Position numbers and translations under genes: made by a program | Notes under the pieces: generated by a model | Seen by the model: only the letters and a program-made list of their open reading frames with translations | Database searches by the model: none | Told to the model about the DNA's origin: nothing | Origin: Oikopleura dioica | Lineage: Eukaryota > Chordata > Appendicularia > Copelata > Oikopleuridae | Reading direction: 5' to 3' | Assembly (NCBI GenBank): GCA_907165135.1 | Contig: OU015569.1 | Coordinates: 12,772,501 to 12,836,500, forward strand | Length of the DNA stretch: 64,000 nt | Shown: positions 45,861 to 57,914 of the stretch, piece after piece | Position numbering within the stretch: position 1 is the stretch's first letter | Layout of the letters: each line of letters opens with the position of its first letter

Positions 45861-46779
45861 CCTTCTTGATTCCTTGAACCACGCCGACAAAAACGTAATG
45901 CTTCGTCATACATTTCCAAAAGTTTTTCTAACATGAATACGCATCACTTAGGCGACGTGGCCAAATGGGTGAACAAGGATACTAAACACTCAATTAGGGT
46001 GATGAAGAAAGGGTATTTTCCAAACAGGGTGTGATGAACAAGAGACTCCTGTCAAGAGTGTCGCAATTGCAAAGTCGAAATCCTCAAAAAAGCGTCCTGT
46101 ATCTTTGCTATATGATTTCGCTCTTGTCGGTAGAACTTCTAAAAGGGTTTCAGCTTTTCACACTCAAGGACCATAAACGCTCGCGGGAGGTATTTCTCGA
46201 GTGCCAAGTTCTCGACTTCAACTTTTGGAAAGTTTTCAACTTTTTCGTGTTCAACTCGAAAAGTTACTTTTACAAAATCCCTTTCCATCAAGGATACGTT
46301 CTATTAAAAACTGTGCTCGGAAGCCTTTGTAGAAAACCTAAGTCAAGATATGAAGAGCCAAAATATAAAGCCGCAGATGCGGCTTTGATTTAAAATAAGC
46401 CGCTCTGCGTCAATATTATAGATTGGGCTCGGCCACCTGTTTGGAAAACCTGAGTCAGGGTCTGATAAATCCTACTCTAAAACAAGTATTCTTGATGTTT
46501 GCTTGCTTAAAAAAGTAGACACGTTCTGTTGGCAAACGATTTGGCGGATTTGGAGCGTGTGTCAGGGCTGGTACGTAAAATACGATTACCTTGTGCAGGA
46601 TAAGCTGAAATAAGGATCCCAAACACCAAAACGTAGTCTACACGCACGCGCAGGTATGTTTCTAAGGCGCTGTTCTCGGCGAAAAACAACTCTTTCAAAA
46701 CAAGACTTTTCTGTTTTTCCTTTTTTGAAAGATCAAACGAGTCCGTTTTCTCGAGATCTAAGAACGTTCCTAGGATAAA
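45861..46779. other. Host flank with MITE A arms
   Basis: No firm gene is seen. Two same-direction MITE A arms lie at about 46315-46345 and 46430-46462. An open frame at 46031-46393 ends inside the first arm and has no splice or homology support. Confidence 0.5.
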
Positions 46780-47451
46780 GTGCAGTTCCGGAGAACGCCG
46801 AACAACCCTCACGTGATCGATGATGGCGGATTCTGTCAAATATGCCAAGTGCAAGTGGGCCAACGAGCCAAGCACTGCCGTTCATGCAACAAATGCGTCC
46901 AAGACTTCGGTGAGAATTCTATTTTTTCGGGTCTTAGAGCAGAATTTAAGGCCTTAGAAACTGGGCTCGGTAGCCTGTGTAAAAAGCCTGAGTCAGTGTT
47001 TTGAAACAGCCACGAAGAGTTAATGTCTTGAAATTCAAGACCCTTTTAACACAGGTTGCAAGCCCAGCTTAGGAGATCTTGTCGGTTTTATCCTTCTTTT
47101 TGTAAGAAAGAATAAGGGTGTCACTTTCATATTTTACCTTTTAAATAATTAAGATCATCACTGCCCATGGCTGGGGACTTGCATTGGCGCTCGAAATTAT
47201 TCCGCTTTTGTAGCTTATGCAGTGATTTACGCGCTCCTTCTTCTCGCCAGCGCGATTTTAGGAAACGAACTCAATCAAACCTTCGATTGAACTTTGACGA
47301 CTGTTGAGTACGTTTTCGCGTAAGGGATCACCTCCGCGGTCGGCGTCTTTGGCCAGCTCGACAGTGTCTACTCACCGCTTTATGGCGCCTTGGCCAGATC
47401 GGGCGAGATCACACTAGCCGTGTTTAGCTTCTTGTTCGCTTTGATCAGGTA
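46780..47451 (+). pseudogene. DHHC palmitoyltransferase fragment (ZDHHC1/11-like), broken
   Basis: Exon 46780-46909 encodes the first half of the DHHC cysteine-rich domain (FCQICQVQVGQRAKHCRSC then NKCVQDF). Exon 47154 onward encodes DHHCPWLGTCIGARNY and a hydrophobic segment, with junction phases matching. Family role: S-palmitoylation of proteins at membranes, with the DHHC cysteine as acyl carrier. In the second exon the same frame then meets TGA (47283-47285) and TAA before returning to protein-like sequence up to a GT at 47452, so this copy looks inactivated unless an unseen intron removes both. The first intron carries a MITE A copy at 46960-47068. Confidence 0.65.
46960..47068. repeat. 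MITE family A copy in the DHHC intron
   Basis: Left arm GGGCTCGGTAGCC with GCCTGAGTCAG; right arm ACACAGGTTGCAAGCCCAG. It lies wholly within intron 46910-47153. Confidence 0.75.
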
Positions 47452-47569
47452 GAAACAGAATCATAGCAGCTCAATTAAGAGTTCATAAATGAGTGACGTC
47501 ACTGACGCCCATATAATATGGGCCATATTATATGGAAATATGAGTCACCATTTTCGAAAATAGAACTCT

Positions 47570-47735
47570 AGGCTCGGCAACTTGCGGAGAAAACCTGAGT
47601 CAGGTTCTGAAGAGCCCAAATAATAAGCCGTGTAATGGTCTTATGTCGAAGCCGCTCTACGACTTGGCTATGCTACTAGCCTTAAGGCGGCTTTTCATTT
47701 AGCTTCTTCAGAGCCCGACTCCGGTTTTCTCCAAT
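47570..47735. repeat. MITE family A copy
   Basis: Left arm GGCTCGGCAACTTGC plus GAAAACCTGAGTCAGG; right arm AGCCCGACTCCGGTTTTC; inner AAGCCG/CGGCTT palindrome. Confidence 0.75.
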
Positions 47736-48407
47736 TCACATTAAGATTTCTTGAAATTCAGCTTGCCAGTGATCTACGAAGTCGGGGACCTTCTTCAGTA
47801 AGAAAAATTAAAACGGAGAAATTGAACCGTTCGAATAACATGAAATTGCAGCGCGCTCAGTGGTATTAAGCACATTAAGAATTCGCCGCTCCGAGAATGA
47901 ATTCTACCGCGAATTTGACGAACATTTTAGCTATCACTTCAAGTTGCGAAAACTCGGGTTGACCACATTCCAGTTGATCAAGCTTGGAAACGCCCGCAAA
48001 AACGATGATTCTTTCGATTTTTCGAAGCAAGAAAAATTCAAATTGCGAAAAATTGAAAAACTGTACAAAAAACTCGGACGGTGGTTCTTTTCTTTACAAG
48101 ACTTTGTGTCTTCAGAGTAGGAGCTTTGTTTCGAAGCCGCTGAGAAATAAACGAACCTGAGAAAGAAGCTAGAAGCAGTCTACTTTGAACCGAGGACTCA
48201 CACGTTGCGAAAAGTGTCCTGTCCAAATGTCAAGTTCGTTATTCAGCAGGAAATTGACAATTATCTGCAAGTCGGGCGAGCCCACAGCAACGCATATTTT
48301 AAGTAGTAAATCTCACTCCGACCGGTTTCTCGCTTTTTTTAACGGATTCGTCAATTTCCTTCTTTCAACTTCATTTCCGACAAAAATAGCGACACCGATT
48401 TTCTTTT

Positions 48408-48590
48408 CAACCTTTGTAGAAAACCTGATTCAGGGTCCTGATAGAGGATAAAAATCCTGAACAAAAGCCCGAAAGCGGCTCACTCTATTTTTTATTTTCA
48501 GGTAAAGCCGCTCCGCGGCTTATTTTTTGAGAATAGCCGCAGCGAGGCTTTATTTTGACCCTGACTCAGGTTTTCTACACAGTTGCGGCG
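48408..48590. repeat. MITE family A copy
   Basis: Left arm TAGAAAACCTGATTCAGG, right arm GACCCTGACTCAGG running to ACACAGTTGCGGCGG. Several GCGGCT/AGCCGC units lie inside. Confidence 0.75.
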
Positions 48591-49376
48591 GCCAAAACCA
48601 GTTGATTGCTTTCTGATCACGTGCTTTTTCGATTCTTGATTACAAAAATTCAGATCAAATGAAAAAAAATTAGAAAAAGATTTGTGATTTTTGAAATGCA
48701 GCTTTTGGTTTTATTATCGTAATTTCAAGCTCTTAGAAACATTGTTTAGAATCAAACAATTTTGAAGGACTGCTTCTTTTCAGCGTTTTTGTTGTTTTCT
48801 TTCATAATTTCATCAATAATTATCGCTGCAAATAGAACTCGCCAATTCCAAGTTGTTTTCGTTACGGTTCTGCTTCAAACAAAAACAGAAAAACGAGCAA
48901 TTCCAAAGCACCAAAACTGGCAATCGAAGAATATATGTTTAACTTGTGTTTATTATGCGAGGCGCTGTTTTATCGCTCCAGCTTTTCTCTTTTTTCTTTT
49001 TCCAGTGAACTCGACCGCAGAAATTTTACAAGAAATTTATCGTACATTTCATTCTACCCACTTCTGCGCTTAGACGCTTGACACAGTAGAAGTGACAGCT
49101 AGGCGACTGAAACAACTGTGTTTGAATGCAAAACGCAAATCGTAAGATCGCAAATTTAAAGCCGGATTATGATCAGAAGGGTCAGCCCTTCTCTAACCCC
49201 CAAACGCGGACAGGTTTCGGCGATTACAAATGATCATTTACGAAGAAAAAAATTAAGCGCATCACTAAATTATTTGACGTAACTTATTTCTGAGCAGAGA
49301 GAGATAAGGAAAGGAAGAGGCCTAAAACGTTTTTAAGGATATGCAGCCTTATTTTTAGTTTAACTCCCTTATTCTG

Positions 49377-49497
49377 GAGTCGACAACCTGTGTAGAAAAC
49401 CTGAGTCAGGGTCTTGAAGAAGCTTTGCCGCTTTTGTTTTTTGAGCTAAGCTTTTTCAGAACCCTGACTCAGGTTTTCTACACAGATAACCGAGCCA
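49377..49497. repeat. MITE family A copy
   Basis: Short version: both GAAAACCTGAGTCAGG arms are nearly perfect, with a 40-bp core containing AAGC/GCTT. Confidence 0.8.
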
Positions 49498-51090
49498 AGC
49501 CTATCTATTAACGACAATGCGGGTGGAAGATAAAAGTAGAAACTTTCTTTTGATGAATAAAAATAAGTACACTTGATACATATCAATTTAATAACTCTTG
49601 TAGAAAATCGGCTTTTTACAAGAAACCCTTAATTCTGACTTTATCTTTTATAAGTTATTAATTAATGTAATGACTATTGACGATAAACACGCTCTTTAGA
49701 AAGCCGAAGAGCATTTCTTCAGATCAATAATTGTTATTTTCAATAATTTCCAGGATCCAAGCCGTGTTTTCGTGCAAACCAGATTCGATAGTGATAATAG
49801 TGTATTTGGAGCTAGATGTTGCGTGGTCCATTCAGCTCGTTTCGTCGAGCATTGCGGGATGATTCCAGTCAGTTGGCCCGTGCATGAAAAGACAGAGGGC
49901 GCTCGCGAGGGACTGTGCACGCTGATATCACGTAAAATTGGACGAGCTAGGTGTACCATTGAACCGCGTGTGAGAGACCGTCGCCGAATCAAATCGTTAC
50001 AAGCGCAACTAGAATTACGAAGCCCTTCATACAGAAACGAAAAACCAGAGACAGGTCAGAAAATTTAGAGAGAAAGACAAAACCGCCAAAGAAAAGCACG
50101 ATTAGAGAGATTTAAAATTCAACGCGAAAATTTCGAAAAATCAAGTAGAAAAAAAGAAAAATAAAAGTATAATTAATACTTGAGGAAATTTTGATGCTCA
50201 AAATTTCAAATAATCGAAAATCCAAAATTCTAAAAAATAAAATAATTGAAAAAATTGGAGATTTGGTATTTTCATCGGGATTTTTATTGAAAAAAATGAA
50301 TAAATTTGATTTTTTTTATTCCAATTTCAAAAAATGCAAATATGATAAAAATGAGCTTTTGAAGAAACGATTTTTTATGATCATTTAATTTCTTTTATGA
50401 AAATCTTAATTTTTTAAAATTAATTTGCCAACTCAAAAAACGAAGAAAATCTTTCATCGAGAATCGTCATTTTTTTCGTTACAGTCGGAAAGAGCGAGAA
50501 TGATAATTATCACGTTCGTTGAGAGGAACGCGCTTTCCCCTGTGATACGCTCTCCTGCTTTCTGACTCCGCCCAGGGTAACATTCTAGCGCCCGTGCCCC
50601 CTTTTTGCTGAGCTCGACACTCCGCTCATCCTTTTTCCAAGACGCGCTTTACCGCGTGACTGCCGAGCTCAACAAAATAAAAAAAAAACGACGAAATCTT
50701 CAAAAAAAAAATAATTGAAAGAAATAAACCTTTCTTAAAATTCGGGCAACTTAAATTAAAGGGTCTAAACCGTAACTCAAAGAAATTTGGTCACCGTCAT
50801 CGTAATTTAAAGAAATTCAAGAGGGTGGCTGAAGAAGCCTTTTGAAATTGCATCAGTCGGACGGCGCAAATGCCAATTTCGCTGAGACAGAATATTGTTT
50901 GGCGATTAATGACGAGACAATTTGACCTTTTTTACTCCTCCGCGAAAGGGGTTTCCTGAGACTCGACTGTTTAAATTCGCATAATTGCAACTCGCGCGTC
51001 TCCTAAATTTAGTTTGATAATCGTTCTTTTCAGATGATCTAACCACGCTGCGCCCCAACTGGTTCATCCTCCCCTCTCCTTTAACCAAAA

Positions 51091-52387
51091 ATGATGGCCC
51101 AGCCGCACGGGCTCTACGCCCAGCCGATGGGCGGCTACTACCCCCAACAAATGCAGTATCCCCAGCAACACCAACAGCCCCAATTTCAAATGCCATCCCA
51201 GCAGGTTCAGTCTTACGTTCCCCCCGTCCCGAGCTCAGCAGAATACGAGTACCCAGGCTCGAGTTTCGGCGCTCCAAAGTCCGACTTTGGCAAGTCAATC
51301 AAAGACCACGGCATTCCCACGGCCAAAGACGGCCGCGTGGATACAAACAGAGCGGCTAGGCTGCGTAAAATGATGAAAAACGTTATGTTAAAATCTTCAA
51401 AAAGCAGGGGCTCGGCAATTTCGATGCCTTCTGCCCCCGCTGCCCCAGCCCCTGCTGCTCCCCCCGCTGCTCCCCAAATTCCCGCTCATCCAGTAGTGCC
51501 CGTAAACACCCCACCTCCCATTCCCCAAACAGCATCACCCGCAGTCGTTTATGAAAATCACGGCGTCCCACAGACAGTTCTTCCGCCTTCAGTCTACCAC
51601 GTGGATAACTCGCAGCCGCCCGAGCTTCCCAGCAGCAACATCAGCAACATTCTAGCGACGGAAGAAAACGAGCTGCTTTTCCTTGTTTTCATTTCAGGTG
51701 CGCTATTTGGGAAGTGCTCAACCCGTGTAAATACGATTTCTTTATTTAGTGGCCGGTGTGTCGCTGATTTGCATTTTGGCGCTGGCACTGTATCTTTTGA
51801 AAAGACGCCGTCGCTCAGCAGAAATTTCGGTCGCTGAAGATGGCCGCTTTGAACAGTTCAAGGATCCGGGCCCGCTCTCCAGCCACTCCTCCTACATCGA
51901 CCCCGGCAACTTGTCCTGCAGGGAAATGGAGACGAAGAAGTACAACTGCAAAAATATACCCGCGCCAAAAGACTTTATGGATAAGAAGGTTAGTCTTTCT
52001 GCCAATTCTTTCAACAAGAAGACATCGTCTTTCTGGTTCAAAATTGCCAATAAAATGCGTCAGAATGGGCTCAAGATAGTTGATTTTTTCCTTTCTATCG
52101 ACACTTGACGAGAAAATCGACAATTTTGAGCCGATTTCTAGCAATTTTACTAGGAATTTTGGACCGCAAAGTCGAAATCGTAAAATTGTCAATTTTGAGA
52201 AAGAGTTTTTAAATAATAGAACATTTTTCAACTCTCTAAATAGGACATCGAAATGGTGAGAACGCTGAGTAGAGCTCCTGCTCAAGAAGAACTCTACCGA
52301 ATACGATCGAACGAGTCAAAGGACTCCGGCTTCTCTAACTCGCGGATATCAAGAAAGGTCTCCTACATCGCGCAGCTAAAAACTTGA
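51091..52387 (+). CDS. Proline/glutamine-rich single-pass membrane protein (about 330 aa)
   Basis: Exons 51091-51697, 51750-51988 and 52245-52387 with matching phases. The first 200 residues are Pro/Gln/Ala-rich and disordered (YPQQMQYPQQHQQPQ, then a PAAPAPAAPPAAP block). A transmembrane helix follows (VAGVSLICILALALYLL), then a stop-transfer RRRR, and a 110-residue Ser-rich cytoplasmic tail with possible phosphorylation sites. No signal peptide at the start, so orientation is uncertain. No named family recognised. An acceptor-like CAG directly before the 5' leader (51033) suggests a leader intron or trans-splicing. Confidence 0.7.
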
Positions 52388-52747
52388 AGATCCACTTTTT
52401 TGTACGAAAAACACTAGAAAACAAAAACAATGCAATCATCTCCCTGTTCATACGGTTTCAACAGTTTGTGAATACAGCACACTGATACGTGTTTCTTTAA
52501 TTTATAAAAAATCGTCTTAATTTGATCAGACTTGGTGCGGCGAGTTCCAAAATTCAGATTCTCTTTCTTGAAGTAGTTTATTTGATCAGTGCCGACTTGA
52601 ACAAAACAACATCGAGTCCTAGTCACTCTCCTTCGGCCCGTTCAGAATAAAAAGGGACGGGCGCTGAGAAAAAGACAAAAACTAAAACTGAAAAGAGAAA
52701 ACTTAGAAAATGGCTCTCGCTCCTGGATATGGAGCCAACTCGGCCTT

Positions 52748-53763
52748 TTGCGCACGAACACGCTCGTCTGCGAAACTTCACGGGTAATGGGAAAGAACTG
52801 CGACGATATTTGGACGAGATCTTCGTCTAGAGATCGACCAGAAAGCGGCATCTACAAGATTCAGATGCCCGGGCTTGAAGCCAAAGACGTCGAGTGCATT
52901 TTCGGCAGCGGTTCGCCAAAAACTGTCATCCAAAAGCGAACAACTGGCAAACTCAATTTTAACCGTGGCTGGAGAGATTACAAATATGGATTCTCCAACG
53001 ATGTCGAAGTCTCTCCTTTCAACGGAGGCGGCAGCTCCATGCGTGGTCCTCGACCAAAACAGTGCAATCTCCAGGAATACTGGATCGGTCTCGAGTACAT
53101 TCATGCGCTGACCCAAGATGGATACAACAACCTTCGAATCGATCTTGAGCGATACGACGGACAGGAAGGAACGGTCACTTATGGAAATTTCGACATTGGC
53201 TCCGAGAGAGAACAGTACAGACTCAACTCTCTTGGTGAATTTAGCAATGATGGAAACCGAGATCTTGGCGACGCTTTCAGAGGCACAGGCTTCGGAGATC
53301 AGGGCTACAGTCGATGGGACAAGGAAGATACCAACCACGAAGGCATGCCCTTTTCCACTTATGATCGAGATAACGACAAGTACGATGAAGGAAACTGTGC
53401 CAGAGAAGATGGCTCAGGCTGGTGGTTCAACCGATGCTCCGCTGCTAACCTTAATGGAAAACATTATGGCAAAGGAAGCACTGCTCTTTACAGACCCAAG
53501 TATGTACTCTTTCTTGATTTCAATGAATAATAATTGCCAGGAATGACCAGAGCTTTGATGACGGTATTCTCTGGATGACATGGACTCAGAACAAATTTGA
53601 ATCACTGACAGGATCAAAAATGAGTCTCGGAGGTGTTGACTTTGATGAAACTGATAAATCAATAGTGAATTATAAAGATTGCCAAGAAATAGCCGAAATG
53701 CTCTACAAAAAGGTAGCGTTCAGAAATGAAAAAGGTTACCTGTACTCGTCATTAACTTTCTAA
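52748..53763 (+). CDS. Fibrinogen-related (FReD) protein 1
   Basis: Exons about 52748-53499 and 53541-53763. The frame opens before NCDDIWTRSSSRDRPESGIY, and a true ATG is probably MGKNCDD or an upstream exon. The product carries a fibrinogen C-terminal domain: SGIYKI, LNFNRGWRDYKYGFS, WIGLEYIHALTQ, LGDAFRGTGFGD, the calcium-site-like DRDNDKYDEGNC and [17 protein letters not shown], then DDGILWMTWT. These are the hallmark blocks of ficolin/tenascin-type lectin domains, including the C...C pair around the GWW motif. Likely secreted or extracellular, though no signal peptide is visible. An in-frame 47-bp GT...AG window (52791-52837) should be checked as an alternative intron. Confidence 0.88.
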
Positions 53764-53815
53764 CAGAGTATTTCTACTAATCGTTAGTGCATTAACGCGC
53801 CCATAGAATGACCTT

Positions 53816-56160
53816 TATCTCGTTATCTACCATCAGGGATCCCTGGAGTGCGCTGACTCATTCGCTGTGCCATCAGCGCGCTTTCTTTTGGCCGCTTCAG
53901 AGTAGGGTTCGCACGCAAATAAATTTCTTGATTTTCAAGTTTCTTTAAACTCGTTGATATGAAAATTTACAATAGTAATATTGCCATTTTGAAGAAGTTA
54001 AAATTCTTTAAAAATATAAAAAAGTTTTTTCAACCCTTTTTGCTAAGAAAAATATTTAATTCGTCTTTAGGCACATTTCTAGTGAAGCGGCACTAACGAG
54101 TACTCGATATATTGTAGTAATTGCCGTAACGAACAATCTATGAAAGTTTGGTTAAAATCGGTTGGTACTCCTAGGCGCCGTGGCTCTTGAAAATATGAAG
54201 CCTGCAAGTCTTTGTTATTGTCTTGGAGGACCCCCTTGGAGGACTTCATCTGCTGGAAGACCAATATTATGAATATTCAATATATGGCCGTGCTCGGCCG
54301 GTATATGGCCACCCATGGTCAACTTTGGTCAAGTTCGGCCGGAGGACCCCGGAGGACCTCCTTGGTGGAAGACCATCAGCTTGAAGACCAATATTCAAAA
54401 TTTTCAATTTATGGCTGTGCTCGGCCAATCTCAGCCCCGTTCCTTGATTTTTATATTTAACCCGTTAACAGGGTGGTCGATTTCGCCTACGCTTTTGCCT
54501 GTCTGCGATTGAGTGAAATCATGAATCCGGGCATGCGATTGGCTACTAATTTCCACGCGTGGAGATTAGATCTCCACGGGCCTGTTAACGTTCCTTGATT
54601 TTTTAATTTAAGGGGCTTGACGGCCCTTCGGGCCGTCTCAGCCCCGTTCCTTGATTTTTTAATTTAAGGGGCTTGACGGCCCTTCGGGCCGTCTCAGCCC
54701 CGTTCCTTGATTTTTTAATTTAAGGGGCTTGACGGCCCTTCGGGCCGTCTCAGCCCCGTTCCTTGATTTTTAATTTAAGGGCTTGACGGCCCTTCGGGCC
54801 GTCTCAGCCCCGTTCCTTGATTTTTAATTTAAGGGCTTGACGGCCCTTCGGGCCGTCTCAGCCCCGTTCCTTGATTTTTAATTTAAGGGCTTGACGGCCC
54901 TTCGGGCCGTCTCAGCCCCGTTCCTTGATTTTTTAATTTAAGGGCTTGACGGCCCTTCGGGCCGTCTCAGCCCCGTTCCTTGATTTTTAATTTAAGGGCT
55001 TGACGGCCCTTCGGGCCGTCTCAGCCCCGTTCCTTGATTTTTAATTTAAGGGCTTGACGGCCCTTCGGGCCGTCTCAGCCCCGTTCCTTGATTTTTAATT
55101 TAAGGGCTTGACGGCCCTTCGGGCCGTCTCAGCCCCGTTCCTTGATTTTTAATTTAAGGGGCTTGACGGCCCTTCGGGCCGTCTCAGCCCCGTTCCTTGA
55201 TTTTTAATTTAAGGGGCTTGACGGCCCTTCGGGCCGTCTCAGCCCCGTTCCTTGATTTTTAATTTAAGGGGCTTGAGATCGGCGTTGGACTCTGAGGTGA
55301 TCAATCTCAGTTATGTCCCCAACCCCACCCACACCCATTCGAGGATTAAATTCAAATTAATCAAGTTTTTTCTTTTATTATGGTTTTTATTTAGTTTTTT
55401 TATAATTTTAATTTCTTTATTTGCGGATTTATCATCTTGCTACGACTTTTTTCGACTCGAAAAAATCATTTTTGAGCTTTTAAAATGATAGTCTAGGTTT
55501 TCTCAGGCTTAATTTTGCAAAAATGAAAAAATCGATTTTTCGACCCCTATACCCTTAATTTTTCGAAAATTTTCTTTGATTTTTTTCTTGATTAGGACCT
55601 CAGAAATATGTCTACAAAATTTCATCCCTCCAGATCAAGTGCAAAAAAGTCCATTTTTCCACTGGCGCAACCCCAGTGATAAGACTTTCAGGAGTGATAA
55701 AGAAGGGTTCCTGCGTTTCGATTAAGTTAATTTTTTAAGAATGTCCCATTTACGTTGATTTGATTTATCTGCGAAAATTTCAAAATCAGGGTCGAAAAAA
55801 AATTTTTCGCAAAAAGTTACTTGAGCCAAGATCTCGGCGAGCGGCGGCACTTCAGCACACGAGCGCCACCCATCCATCGCGGCGCGGCGCGCACACCGGC
55901 GATTTTTCGCCATTTTCTCGACTCTAGAACTCGGGTTCTAGTAGAGATTTTTAAATTCTGATTTCAGATTTGAAATCAGTGGAATGAATAAGGGGGGGAC
56001 ACTAAAAATGGTTATTTGTTAAGCATTTTAAAATTTTAAAATTATTTGGGTGCGAACCCTACTTCAGAGGCAAAAGGGAAAGATGGGCGCTGCGAGCTCG
56101 ATGAATCAGAGCGCTGTATTCTCTGGCGCACTGCAGGGATACGTGATGGTAGATGAGATA
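53816..56160. mobile_element. 2.3-kb inverted-repeat element between the fibrinogen genes
   Basis: The left end (53816-53930) and right end (56045-56160) are inverted copies sharing ATCTACCATCA, ATCCCTG(G/C)AGTGCGC and CTTCAGAGTAGGGTTCGCAC blocks. No transposase frame. The interior holds a duplicated GACCAATATT...TATGGC(C/T)GTGCTCGGCC segment, a small CCGTTAACAGG inverted-repeat insertion and the hairpin minisatellite. It separates FReD 1 from FReD 2 and may have removed the 5' end of the second. Confidence 0.65.
54594..55276 (+). repeat. Hairpin minisatellite, about 12 units of 54-58 bp
   Basis: Each unit reads TTGACGGCCCTTCGGGCCGTC (a perfect stem of GACGGCCC with TTC loop) followed by TCAGCCCCGTTCCTTGA and TTTTTAATTTAAGG. 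Twelve stem copies are counted. Units differ only in run lengths (T5/T6, G3/G4), which indicates recent expansion or homogenisation. A lone diverged unit at about 54428-54460 is split off by a CCGTTAACAGG-ended insertion (54462-54591). Confidence 0.9.
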
Positions 56161-56161
56161 C

Positions 56162-56234
56162 AGTTTTTTATGGAACTTCTGGACACCAGATTATGCAACA
56201 AAAAATGTCCAGAACTTCCATAATTAACTGTATT
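56162..56234. repeat. Short hairpin next to the element end
   Basis: TATGGAACTTCTGGAC and its reverse complement GTCCAGAA(C)TTCCATA pair across a 35-bp loop. Probably a separate small foldback. Confidence 0.6.
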
Positions 56235-56319
56235 TCAGATCTGAAAAAAAATTAAAATCCGTATCAGCTAAATAGAAAAAATATTTTGTCGACTCGTAAG
56301 ACAGACCCTTATCCGATCG

Positions 56320-57658
56320 TTGTTGACACCGTTTAATCATTTTGAACGCCAAAAGGGGCAATTGACCCAAGGAAACGCTGAAGATTTCAACGGCGTTTAC
56401 AATATTTATACGAACTCAGAAGAAACTGAATCCAAACCAACTCAGTGCAAGTTCTATGCTAAAGGTAGAACACCATGTGGCCTCACTCTGATCCAAAAAC
56501 GTATGGACGGAGCAGAAGATTTCAACCGGGGATGGTCGGACTATAAACGCGGCTTCGGTTTGAACATTGTTTCCAATCGAGGTCCACGGCCCAACAACGA
56601 CGAAGACCAGTCGCTCGGTGATGGTAATTCATAAATTAAGAGAACACGCACTAGAATCATTTTTAGGTGTTTCTGAGGGATGGCTTGGAAACGATCCCAT
56701 CTGGCACTTGACTAACAATATCAAGGATGATTACAATCGAGCCGTTAGGATGGGATTGTTGGTCGAAATGGACCGGAAATACGACGCAGCGACCAAGTTT
56801 GACAACAGTGCCGCTTGCAGGTAAAAACCGAATAGGATAACGGTTTTTCTGATAAACCAAAAGATACGACTTCTTCCGAACTGGGGATGAGCGATCACTT
56901 TACACACTCTTCAACATCGATGGCTATTCCAGCGTCTACGGCAACCCCGGTGACGCTTTTGCCGGAGCCGACTTCGGAAGCGAAGGATTCGGCAACGATA
57001 TTGAAATCACCCGTCACAAAGGTTTCTTGAAAGATATTCATTTTTAGAAAATGTTTGATAAGGGATGAAGTTCTCCACTCGAGACCGAGACAACGACAAC
57101 GACGCTTACTACCACTGTGGTCGACAGGACAAGTCTGGCTGGTGGTTCAACGGCTGCTCTGCTGCCAATCTCAACGGACACTACTACTCTGCTGGCGTTG
57201 TCGTATGTACAATCAGGATTTTCCCTTTTTTCTCATTCAGTTATTTTAGGAGGGCGGACGACGAGGACAGCAACTCACTAGCACAGATCAATTCGACGAC
57301 GGCATTCTTTGGGAAACTTGGACCGCCACCAAGTGGGAGTCTCTCATGGCCACTCGAATGTGGGTTGGACACAGCGAAATTATGAATATCATCTTTGGAA
57401 GGAATCGCTTATAAATTGCCAAATTTTCTGTCTTTTGATTCCAAACAGAAAGTGGAGGCAAGTAAAAAGCGCCAAAAAAGCATGGCGAGCACAAACAGCA
57501 AGCCAACCCCGCCACCATTCCGAGAAGAGCCCACTCGAGCGCCCGATTGTGACCGAACAGACTCGCACAGCTCTCCCTACCGAAACCCACTTTGCGCTGA
57601 CGACGTTGATATTTATTCCGACTACGAGTACAAAGACGACGATTCTTTCTACGCCTAA
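56320..57658 (+). CDS. Fibrinogen-related (FReD) protein 2, 5' end missing
   Basis: Exons: open from about 56320 to 56623, then 56667-56820, 56864-57021, 57063-57202, 57250-57363 and 57449-57658. It carries the fibrinogen blocks [49 protein letters not shown], the Asp-rich [13 protein letters not shown] site, [17 protein letters not shown] and [11 protein letters not shown], then a C-terminal Lys-rich and acidic tail not usual for the domain. No ATG or signal peptide is found upstream, and the inverted-repeat element ends 160 bp before it. Either its 5' exons lie further away or they were lost. Confidence 0.82.
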
Positions 57659-57914
57659 ATGAATTGATATCTTCCGGAGACTTTGGAAGAGACCCTAATT
57701 CTTTCTTTACGACTAATAAAGTACTCAAAAAATCATTGAAAATTATGGTCAGAAAAGAGTGATAATTGCTCATCATTAAACACTTGCAAGGGGCTACTGA
57801 AGAACCTCTGAAACCATCTGAACTTTTAACGAGAAGCGGATCATCCATAAATCAAGAGTTTTTATAGTCGTGCGTGGATTTATTGCTCAGTAAAAGAAAC
57901 AGTCGAGGGTGCAT

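Larger units (their letters stand above)
47455..51090. other. Gene-poor host region
   Basis: Apart from MITEs, the stretch contains only weak reading frames: 47860-48120 (Lys/Phe-rich) and 49772-50068 (Arg-rich, with an FGARCCVVHSARFVEHCG segment that may be an exon, preceded by a TTTCCAG acceptor). AT-rich DNA fills 50080-50500. A CAG acceptor just before 51033 may be the 5'-leader intron end or a trans-splice site of the gene at 51091. Confidence 0.45.

Noticed and set aside
46507-46875. 122-codon minus-strand frame
   Set aside because: Antisense to the DHHC exon, where the conserved cysteine pattern is on the plus strand.
54594-55276. CRISPR-like repeat array
   Set aside because: Units are contiguous with no unique spacers, and the genome is eukaryotic; it is a minisatellite.
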